Shown here: positions 44,278 through 51,369 of the stretch, one piece after another | Layout: each line of letters starts with the position of its first letter | Numbering within the stretch: position 1 is the stretch's first letter | NCBI RefSeq assembly: GCF_002504165.1 | Contig: NZ_CP021404.1 | Span: 2,046,001 to 2,110,000, forward strand | Origin: Pacificitalea manganoxidans | Lineage (GTDB): Bacteria; Pseudomonadota; Alphaproteobacteria; Rhodobacterales; Rhodobacteraceae | Direction of reading: 5' to 3' | DNA length: 64,000 nt | Notes under the pieces: model-generated | Database searches by the model: none | What the model was told of the DNA's origin: nothing | The model's input: the letters and a program-made list of their open reading frames with translations, nothing else | Position numbers and translations under genes: made by a program

Positions 44278-44607
44278 GATAAGGTCCTTCAGGATTTCAT
44301 CGTAAAGGGAACGAGGAAGACCCCAAGCGCACCACGGTCCTGCCGCTAGCTACGCCAAGGTCTCGCTTCCTTGTGATGAAATGTGTGGACGGTGAGAAAG
44401 TTCCGGCGCCCGGAAGGCGCGCGCGGGAGGACAGCGAGGTTGGCTGGATCGGGGAGGCTAAGACATTTCCGCTGATCTCAGAGTGCAGATGGTATAAACG
44501 CTAGCCGTGGCACGCGATATAAGGGTGCGTCATTCAGCCATATGCATTTCATTACGACACGAGAAAAAGGAGCCGCGCGTTTTCGTCCGCCATTTCCCCC
44601 TCGACAC
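44278..44607. other. Gene-free boundary between katE and the nuclease-helicase locus
   Basis: A 330-bp stretch, more AT-rich in its right half (around 44500-44580). It holds the katE promoter at the left. No integrase, IS end or tRNA fragment is seen; I found no copy of the tRNA-Ser 3' end here. Confidence 0.5.
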
Positions 44608-47600
44608 TCAAATAATCTCCGGCAACGCACATAGCGTATTTACCAGCTGCATTTGCTCGATTGTATTGCATTTCGCCTCGCGCAATCGCGGCGCGCCAAA
44701 GACAAGGGCCAGAGCCTTGGCACGGGAGACGGCGACGTTGATGCGGTTCAGCGAGAATAGAAATTCCATGCCGCGCGTGGTTTCTTCGGCAGACGACGCT
44801 GTCATCGAGACCAGACACACGGGCGCCTCCTGCCCCTGAAACTTATCGACGGTGCCCACGCGGATGCCCGTTGGCAGTGCGTCTTGCAGGGCGTTCACTT
44901 GGGCGTTGTAGGGCGCGACGACGATGATGTCGGACTTGCGCATTGGGCGGGTGAAGCCGTCCCGGTCAGTCCATTTGCCGCTCAGGAGGTCGGTGACGGC
45001 GTGCTTGATCGCGCCGATTTCTTCCTGCGCGATCTGGGCATTGCCCTCATGGGGGACCGGCACCCAGAATGCTCCGGCTTCGGGGAGCGCCGTGCCGGTG
45101 ACGCGCTGGCGAGCGGTATCATCGTGGCTCGTCAGCCGCGCTTCATAGACCTGTTCCGAAATAAAATGGCAGACCTTCGGGTGCATGCGCCGGGAGATGG
45201 GAAGGAAAATACCCCGGTCGGCTGGAACGGTTGCATGCTCCCCCAGCATCCAGTCCAGACAGGACAGGTTCGCGGGCTCGGGATGCGCGCCCTGAATGAC
45301 CTGCGGCAACTGACGCGGATCGCCGACCAGCACGATATTGCGCGCGGCGCGGCCCATGGCGACCATATTGGCAAGGCCGACCTGACCGGCTTCGTCCACG
45401 AACAGCCAATCGAAGGCCTGCACGTTTTCATCACGCGAGAAGAACCACGCGGTCCCCCCGACAACATCGGCCGTGCTTAGCGCCGGGTCGTCATTCGACA
45501 GGGCGCGGGTGATGCCCGTGACCCCCGCGGGATAGCCATCGTCGCCGCTGCTGACTTTATGCGCCAGTTCGGCATTTTCCACGGTGATGTCGGGATCGTC
45601 CGCGTCCAGCGCGCGCAAGCAGCCGATCAGAACATTGCGGATCGCCTCGTGGCTGTTCGACGCGACCCCGACGCGGAACCCTTGGCGGACGAGCGACAGG
45701 ATCGCGCGGGCGCTGACATAGGTCTTGCCGGTGCCGGGTGGTCCCTGAATTGGCAATACGGTGCCATCCATGGCGTTCACGGCGGCGATGGTGCCCGCGA
45801 CCGGGTCCGCGCCGCCAAGCAGATCGGCGGTTGAACCGGAGCGCAGACGCGGGGCTGCACGCGACAGCAGGTCATCCACCGCCGTGAAGTCGCACGGCCC
45901 ACATTGATCGGAGATCACATCCGCCACGGCAGCGGCGATGACAGCCGTATTTAGCGGCCAATCCGGGTGCAGCGTCAGTTCATCGGTCAGAAGAGCGGCC
46001 TTTGCCGGACCAGCCTTTACGGTGATCTGGCGCGTTTGCCGGTCCATATCCGTGATGGTGAGACTTGCCGGAGGGTGGTCAAAGACCGGGACCGTCACAG
46101 ACCTGCCGCTGCGCAGTTTGGTCTCCTGTTCCGGATAGGTGTAGCTGCGCGCGAAGGATCGTTTGACAGGCTCCACCGGACCGATGGCGCGCAGCCCGGC
46201 CAGCGCATCGAGATCATCGAGCAGGTCTTCTTCGTCCTTCGCGGCGCTGTCGAACACCGCCCATTGCGCGGGCTTGGCCTCGCGTCTGTGAAAGACGCCC
46301 AAGTTAAACAGCATCTCCTGCCGCGCGGCGGGCAGGTCGGACGCTGCCAGCCTGTTGCGCAAGGCTTGTGCCTCGGCATCCTCCGTGACTTCTTGTTCGC
46401 CCGCATCGGCCGCGACGGTCGGCCATGGGCCATCAGGCCGGATCCCCACCAGCCAATCGCGCAATTCCTCTGTCGAGATGCAATCGACGCGATTATACTC
46501 CTCGATCTCGTCCAAGATCTGCTGGTCCTGCGTTTCGCGCCAGCGCTCATAGGCCACGACCGACCCACCTGCTGTTTTGACCTCGCCGTCGCGTTTGCGG
46601 TCGTAAAAGGCCTCCATTGATTTGATGGAGTAATTAGGCTCCGATCCGATCAGCCCGCCGCGGACCACGGCGAACAGGTCAACAAAGCGGCGCTCCCGCA
46701 GAAGCCGGTCAAGAAACGCCTCTCCGATCCCGTATTTGGTCGTCAGGCGTTTCAGCGCGGTGATCTCATAGGGCGCGTAGTGATAGATGCGCGCGGTGGG
46801 GAATTGCGTGAGCCGCGCGCGAAAGAACGCGAACAAATCGGTCAGGGCCTGTGCCTCGGCAGTGTGATCATGCGCCCAGAATGCCTGAAACTGCCCGTCG
46901 AACCAGAGCCCGTGCAGATATTCGAGGCCGCCGTCGTAATGAGGGTCGCCTTCGATGTCATAGAACAGATCCCCCTGCTGCGGTTCCGGCAACAGATCGA
47001 AGCCCTTGCCCACCTCTGGCGCTCGCAGTTCGAAATCGGGCTCCCCAGTTTTGCGGGCCTGTTGGAGACGGGCCTGAGTGACCAAGCGGGTTTGGGTGTT
47101 TTCCGCCATCCCGCGGACCGGCTGATCCAATGTCGAGAGAGCCTCCAACGAGCGAACCCCTGCGGCCTCCAGCTTTTTCACCTGAGCGCGGCTGATATTG
47201 GCGACATTGAACAGGCTGTCTTCGGCCTGCCAGACGCTGGTGCAATGATCGGCCCAGCGGCACAGGCCACAATCGGCACAGGGCATCGGGCGGGTCGGCT
47301 GCGGATCGGCGACGAAGGCTTCCAACCGCGCCCGCGCCATCCGTGCATAGGCCGCATAATCCGCCAGCCGCAGGGTCGCGCGGGTGCCGTCACCGAGTTC
47401 GACATGCGCCCGCGCAGGCGCCACCCCCTGAATTTCCGTCAACAAATCGGAATACAGAACCAACTGAAGCGCATGTTTGGGATCGGCCCGGCGTTTAAGT
47501 TTGGTGTCCGCCACCTCGTAGCTGAACGGTCCGAGCGCCGAGGGGGTCTCGACCCGTTCGAGAAAGTCAGACCAACCGCCCCAGTTCCCCGACAGAAACG

Positions 47601-47901
47601 CGCCTTGAAAGACCACATCCGGGCCTTGGGCAAGTGCCGCGCGCGTGGCGTCGGCGTTCTCATTCAGTGCGCCACGCTCGATTTCCACAATCGTGCGCCC
47701 ATCGTCTTTGAGCAGCGACAGATGCGCCGCTTCATGCGCGTCGCCCTGCTTTTGCAACAGGGCCGCATCCTCGGTATTTTCCCCCGGTTGCGGCCCCGTT
47801 CCGCGCATATGCGCCATATCCAGCGTCGTCGCGTGGGCGCATCCCATGAAGCGCATGAGATCGGTAGCAGATAGCAGAATATGCGCGCCTGATGATTTCA
47901 C
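44608..47901 (-). CDS. RecB-like nuclease / RNase H-like / SF1 helicase fusion (TM0106-type)
   Basis: A 1097-aa multi-domain protein. Residues 1-225: PD-(D/E)xK nuclease of the RecB/Cas4 type with D112, D132-T-K134 and the QxxxY motif Q146-Y150, plus cysteines C208, C211, C214, C220 (and C21) suggesting an Fe-S or zinc site. Residues 310-490: RNase H-like exonuclease fold with D315 and E317 (FYDIEGDP) and D473 (YNRVDCIST). Residues 705-1090: SF1B (Upf1/Dna2-like) helicase with GPPGTGKT at 720-727, DEAGQ at 836-840, DKFQGQE at 1019 and NVAVSRAK at 1055. Start is GTG (47901), weak ribosome-binding site. Likely DNA or RNA processing; context suggests defence. Confidence 0.88.
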   Translation of the reverse strand: MKSSGAHILLSATDLMRFMGCAHATTLDMAHMRGTGPQPGENTEDAALLQKQGDAHEAAHLSLLKDDGRTIVEIERGALNENADATRAALAQGPDVVFQGAFLSGNWGGWSDFLERVETPSALGPFSYEVADTKLKRRADPKHALQLVLYSDLLTEIQGVAPARAHVELGDGTRATLRLADYAAYARMARARLEAFVADPQPTRPMPCADCGLCRWADHCTSVWQAEDSLFNVANISRAQVKKLEAAGVRSLEALSTLDQPVRGMAENTQTRLVTQARLQQARKTGEPDFELRAPEVGKGFDLLPEPQQGDLFYDIEGDPHYDGGLEYLHGLWFDGQFQAFWAHDHTAEAQALTDLFAFFRARLTQFPTARIYHYAPYEITALKRLTTKYGIGEAFLDRLLRERRFVDLFAVVRGGLIGSEPNYSIKSMEAFYDRKRDGEVKTAGGSVVAYERWRETQDQQILDEIEEYNRVDCISTEELRDWLVGIRPDGPWPTVAADAGEQEVTEDAEAQALRNRLAASDLPAARQEMLFNLGVFHRREAKPAQWAVFDSAAKDEEDLLDDLDALAGLRAIGPVEPVKRSFARSYTYPEQETKLRSGRSVTVPVFDHPPASLTITDMDRQTRQITVKAGPAKAALLTDELTLHPDWPLNTAVIAAAVADVISDQCGPCDFTAVDDLLSRAAPRLRSGSTADLLGGADPVAGTIAAVNAMDGTVLPIQGPPGTGKTYVSARAILSLVRQGFRVGVASNSHEAIRNVLIGCLRALDADDPDITVENAELAHKVSSGDDGYPAGVTGITRALSNDDPALSTADVVGGTAWFFSRDENVQAFDWLFVDEAGQVGLANMVAMGRAARNIVLVGDPRQLPQVIQGAHPEPANLSCLDWMLGEHATVPADRGIFLPISRRMHPKVCHFISEQVYEARLTSHDDTARQRVTGTALPEAGAFWVPVPHEGNAQIAQEEIGAIKHAVTDLLSGKWTDRDGFTRPMRKSDIIVVAPYNAQVNALQDALPTGIRVGTVDKFQGQEAPVCLVSMTASSAEETTRGMEFLFSLNRINVAVSRAKALALVFGAPRLREAKCNTIEQMQLVNTLCALPEII

Positions 47902-47937
47902 TGAAATACGCCCGATGACTAAGAGAAAAAGAACCGA

Positions 47938-48198
47938 TTAACTGCGGATAATGCGCAAACCCCGGGGTGACACCAATGAGGCCCGTTTGCCTTTGCCGGT
48001 CATGCGCAGAGAAAATCCGGACGACACCAGATCCGCCGCCTCATTCAGCGTTTTCACATAGACTGCATTTTCCGCATGATGCTTGGCAGATCCGAATTTG
48101 GGATCGCCCAAGCAGTAGCCTTTCGGTCCGAAATCAGGTTCCTCGGCAATACCGTCCCGAGGCTGGGTCCGTTCAATTCGGATTACATGTCCAGTCAT
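47938..48198 (-). CDS. Small protein, partner of the nuclease-helicase
   Basis: An 86-aa basic soluble protein (MTGHVIRIERTQPRDGIAEE...) with a perfect AGGAGG site before its ATG. It contains FGPKGYCLGDPKFGSAKHHA and a C-terminal segment LRMTGKGKRASLVSPRGLRI. No signal, membrane segment or HTH is evident and I do not recognise the family. It is the first gene of a two-gene minus-strand operon: the helicase starts 36 bases after its stop. Possible roles are nucleic-acid binding or control of the enzyme, both speculative. Confidence 0.75.
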   Translation of the reverse strand: MTGHVIRIERTQPRDGIAEEPDFGPKGYCLGDPKFGSAKHHAENAVYVKTLNEAADLVSSGFSLRMTGKGKRASLVSPRGLRIIRS

Positions 48199-48228
48199 TC
48201 GCGCGTTCCTCCTGATCGCAGATCTGTT

Positions 48229-48244
48229 TCGAGAATCGTCTCGA
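48229..48244. promoter_or_regulatory. Palindrome between the divergent WYL and nuclease operons
   Basis: TCGAGA-ATCG-TCTCGA, perfect 6-bp arms, lies in the 103-bp region between the two divergent start codons and is a candidate binding site for the WYL regulator. Confidence 0.4.
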
Positions 48245-48301
48245 CAGGTCACAAGGTCATCAATACCCTGTGAGGGTGTCAATTCGTGGCATGGGGGTCA
48301 A

Positions 48302-49285
48302 ATGTCTTTCACGAAAGCGCAGGATTTGATTCGCCTCGCTCAAATGGCCGCATCCCGTCGCAGGGGCGTCAGCCTGGAAGATATATGCGCTGAGTTCGAC
48401 GTGTCCCATCGCACCGCGCAGCGAATGACCGAAGCGCTGGACGCAGCATTTGCGAACGTCTCGACCACAGATGATGTGGAACGGCGGCGTTTCTGGCGGA
48501 TCGATGCCCCATTGCCGGAACGGTTGCAGCCCCGACAGGAAACCGCAATCGAGGCGCTCGAAATTGCGGCCCGCGCCGCGCGCGACGAAGGACGGTTGCG
48601 CCATTCCCGCGCGTTGGAGGATTTTCGCGATGGACTGCTGGCGCGGCTCCAACCCCGCGATGCCCTGCGGTCAGAGGCCGATGCAGAGGCGGTGCTGGTC
48701 GGCTTGGGCCATGTGACGCGCCCCGGACCCACCGTCGCGCGGAAGCCTGCTGTGACAGACGCGGTGATCGAGGCGCTGCGCGGCCCGTTCCGGCTTCGGG
48801 TCTGGTATGGCGATCAAGACGCCGCGCCGCGGGTGATTGAGCCACATGGGATGCTGCTGGGGCATCGCAGCTATCTGGTGGCGCGGCAGCCCGCGCGGGG
48901 CAATGGCATCCTGAATTTCCGCATGGACCGGATCACCAAGGCCGAGGTTCTGAACGAGAGCTTTCAGCTGACGCCGGAATTTTCACTGGAAAGCTACGCC
49001 GCGCAGTCCTTCGGCGTCTACCAAGACCCCGCCCAATACGGCGAAGTGGTGTGGCGTTTCGCCCCCGATGCAGCCACGCGCGCTGCTGAATTTCAGTTTC
49101 ATCCAACCCAAATTCTAGAACCGCAGGACGATGGCAGCCTCATTGTTCGTTTCAATGCAGCAGGCTGGTTGGAAATGGCATGGCATCTCTATCAATGGGG
49201 CGACAAGGTGGAGGTGTTGGCCCCCATGGGGCTTCGCGAAATGGTTGCGGGCTATCAAAGATCCGACTTCGCCGCATTGCCATGA
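48302..49285 (+). CDS. WYL-domain transcriptional regulator
   Basis: A 327-aa regulator: N-terminal winged HTH (about 1-66, SLEDICAEFDVSHRTAQRMTEAL), middle WYL domain (about 150-225, with LRVWYGDQDAAPRVIEPHGM and YLVARQPARGNG..FRMDRI) and a C-terminal WCX-type extension. WYL domains bind nucleic-acid or nucleotide ligands and regulate many CRISPR and antiphage systems (for example BrxR/CapW). It is divergent from the small-protein/nuclease operon and lies 23 bases before the HEPN gene, so it probably controls both. A G-rich ribosome-binding site (GGGGG) precedes the ATG. Confidence 0.9.
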   Translation: MSFTKAQDLIRLAQMAASRRRGVSLEDICAEFDVSHRTAQRMTEALDAAFANVSTTDDVERRRFWRIDAPLPERLQPRQETAIEALEIAARAARDEGRLRHSRALEDFRDGLLARLQPRDALRSEADAEAVLVGLGHVTRPGPTVARKPAVTDAVIEALRGPFRLRVWYGDQDAAPRVIEPHGMLLGHRSYLVARQPARGNGILNFRMDRITKAEVLNESFQLTPEFSLESYAAQSFGVYQDPAQYGEVVWRFAPDAATRAAEFQFHPTQILEPQDDGSLIVRFNAAGWLEMAWHLYQWGDKVEVLAPMGLREMVAGYQRSDFAALP

Positions 49286-49308
49286 GGCATATTTGACAGG
49301 AGTTATAG

Positions 49309-49974
49309 ATGACCAATGGCCTAGACCATGCCACCCTGAAAGAGAAACAACGCGCCATTCGCGCAGGCTTTCCCGAAACCATGGGTTTGCGCGCGCATCG
49401 CGCCCTCAGTTGGATCGACCGCGCGGAACAGTGCGGCGAGGATCACGATGGCCGGTTCATATTCCTCTGGATCGCCTTCAACGCCGCCTATGCGGACGAG
49501 CGGGAATTTCAGGCGATTGCTCCGGGAGAGCGTGCAGCGTTTGCCGACTATTTCGGGCGATTGATCGAATTTGACAACGAACAGCGTATCTACAAAGCGC
49601 TGTGGCAGCAGTTTTCGGGCCCGGTGCGGTTGCTTATGGAAAATCGCTACGTCTTCAATCCGTTCTGGCAATACCACAACGGAATTGACGGGTTCGAAAA
49701 CTGGGAGGACCGGTTCACGACCTCTGCCCGGTCCTTTGCGGCGGCCTTCCAGTCAGGCGACAGCGCGCGTGTGCTGAGCTTCGTCTTTGATCGGCTATAT
49801 GTTCTGCGCAATCAGCTCGTGCACGGCGGCGCGACGTGGAACAGCGGCGTGAACCGGGCGCAGGTTCGGGATGGCGCTGAAATACTTGCGTTTCTCATGC
49901 CCGTCTTCATCGACATCATGATGGACCACCCCCACGAAAATTGGGGTCGGCCGTTCTATCCCGTCGTTGAATAG
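49309..49974 (+). CDS. HEPN-domain protein, possible RNase
   Basis: A 221-aa soluble helical protein. The HEPN nuclease signature Rx4H is present as R167-N-Q-L-V-H172 in VLRNQLVHGG, preceded by a helix (RVLSFVFDRLY) and by FIFLWIAFNAAYADE at residues 50-64, typical of MAE_28990/Apea-like HEPN proteins. Such proteins are often RNases of toxin-antitoxin or abortive-infection systems. AGGAG precedes the ATG; it follows the WYL gene by 23 bases and is probably co-transcribed. No antitoxin-like MNT partner is adjacent; the 86-aa protein is the only small partner candidate. Confidence 0.8.
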   Translation: MTNGLDHATLKEKQRAIRAGFPETMGLRAHRALSWIDRAEQCGEDHDGRFIFLWIAFNAAYADEREFQAIAPGERAAFADYFGRLIEFDNEQRIYKALWQQFSGPVRLLMENRYVFNPFWQYHNGIDGFENWEDRFTTSARSFAAAFQSGDSARVLSFVFDRLYVLRNQLVHGGATWNSGVNRAQVRDGAEILAFLMPVFIDIMMDHPHENWGRPFYPVVE

Positions 49975-50104
49975 GGTGACGTCAGACTGGGATCGCCTAT
50001 CGCGGTCTATCGGGAAACGGCAAGGACAGGCGTGCCGAAATGCCATCCTTCATTGGCGTTTTAAACGCCGGGCGGTGGCAACATGGGATGTCTGTGAAAG
50101 CAAA

Positions 50105-50194
50105 TGGCGGAGAGACAGGGATTCGAACCCTGGAGACGGTCTCCCGCCTACACACTTTCCAGGCGTGCGCCTTCGACCACTCGGCCACCTCTCC
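50105..50194 (-). tRNA. tRNA-Ser (anticodon GGA)
   Basis: A 90-nt class II tRNA with a long variable arm. The acceptor stem GGAGAGG pairs with TCTCTCC, the discriminator is G and CCA is encoded in the DNA. The anticodon loop reads CTGGAAA with GGA as anticodon, and the T loop GGTTCGAATC is intact. It lies at the right border of the nuclease/HEPN locus, with its 3' end facing that locus, the usual side for integrated elements. Confidence 0.96.
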
Positions 50195-50204
50195 GTGGGG
50201 GGGC

Positions 50205-50233
50205 GTTTAGCCGGTATCGTGGGGGGGGTTCAA
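50205..50233 (-). promoter_or_regulatory. Promoter of tRNA-Ser
   Basis: On the minus strand TTGAAC (complement of 50228-50233) and CTAAAC (complement of 50205-50210) are separated by exactly 17 bases, about 10 bases before the tRNA. The spacer and flanks consist largely of C runs. Confidence 0.45.
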
Positions 50234-50422
50234 GGGGAAATCCGGCGGCTTGGTGCGAAAGTTTTGGGTGACCGTGCGGCGTGCGGGGTTTGGGGTGCGG
50301 GTGCGGCGCGTGGCGGGGGGGTGCATGCGGGGTTTAGGGCGCGGAGACGGCGCGCGGCGGGGAGCGGCGCGCCAAGGCGGGGCGGGGTCGCGCGGCGGGG
50401 GGCGGCGCGCCCTGCCCTCCCT

Positions 50423-51166
50423 TCAGCCGAGCAGAAGGGTCAGGCGGCGGTTGCTGCGGCCTTTCTTTTCGACCTTGCCCAGTGTGATGCGCCCGATCTC
50501 CCCGGTGCGGGCGACATGGGTGCCACCGCAGGGTTGCAGATCGACCTGCGCTGCGCCGTCGCCGATGCGGATCAGGCGAACGCGACCTTGGCCGGTGGGC
50601 GGTGCGACGCTCATGGTTTTGACGAGGCCCGGATTGGCGGCGAGGTCGGCATCGGTGATCCAATCCTCGGTGACCGGCAGATCGGCGTCGATGAGCGCCT
50701 GCAGGGCCTGCTCCAGTGCGTCCTTATCCTCGGGCGGGTCTGGCATGTCGAAATCCAGTCGTCCCTTCTCGGTGCCGATGGCACCGCCTGAGACGGGCAG
50801 CCCCACGACGACCGAAAGCAGGTGCAGCGCGGTATGGACCCGCATGTGGCGGTGGCGGCGGGCCCAGTCGAGATGCTGGGTGAGCGCGGTGCCCACGGGG
50901 GGTAGCCGGACCGGCTCGGCGGGGACGAGGACGATGCTGCCCCGTTCCCCCTTTACCGCGGTGGCGATGGCGATCTCACCGCCTGCCCATTCGAGCGTGC
51001 CTGCGTCACCGGGCTGCCCGCCGCCGGTGGGGTAGAAGAGGCTAGCATCAAGGACGATGCCGCCTTCGGGCGTGAGGGCGGTGACGATGGCCGGAGCCTC
51101 GCGCCGGTAGGGATCGGCGCGGAAGAGCATCTCGGTCGGGGCGGCAGGCGATGGTGTCGGGGTCAT
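50423..51166 (-). CDS. Alanyl-tRNA editing protein (AlaX-M type)
   Basis: A 247-aa free-standing editing domain that hydrolyses mischarged Ser- or Gly-tRNA(Ala). Zinc ligands typical of AlaRS editing domains are visible: H111 and H115 (HTALHLL) and C213, H217 (PCGGTHV). The N-terminal part (residues 13-100, LFRADPY to QHLDW) with GGQPGDAG is the extra beta-barrel of medium/large AlaX. AGGAGAGG precedes the ATG at 51166; the frame upstream is GC-rich non-coding sequence. Confidence 0.92.
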   Translation of the reverse strand: MTPTPSPAAPTEMLFRADPYRREAPAIVTALTPEGGIVLDASLFYPTGGGQPGDAGTLEWAGGEIAIATAVKGERGSIVLVPAEPVRLPPVGTALTQHLDWARRHRHMRVHTALHLLSVVVGLPVSGGAIGTEKGRLDFDMPDPPEDKDALEQALQALIDADLPVTEDWITDADLAANPGLVKTMSVAPPTGQGRVRLIRIGDGAAQVDLQPCGGTHVARTGEIGRITLGKVEKKGRSNRRLTLLLG

Positions 51167-51369
51167 GATCCTCTCCTGAGCGGGGCTGCGGGCGGGCGTG
51201 GGGGTTCGGGGTCGCGGGCTGGGATGGCGCAGGGGCGTGCTGGTGTGGGGTCCCGTGCGGTGGCGCGGGCGGGGTGCTGTGCCGTCACCCTGCCCGGCCA
51301 CCCTGCCCCTGCGCGCATCCCGCGTCGGCCCCCGATATCGTGGCGGAGGCGGGACGCGCGCGGGGCGGT

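Noticed and set aside
42382-44349. 655-codon plus-strand frame opposite katE
   Set aside because: Antisense shadow; Arg/His-rich composition and no ribosome-binding site.
44278-44607. Left attachment site of an integrated island
   Set aside because: I found no copy of the tRNA-Ser 3' end and no integrase, so an att site cannot be claimed.
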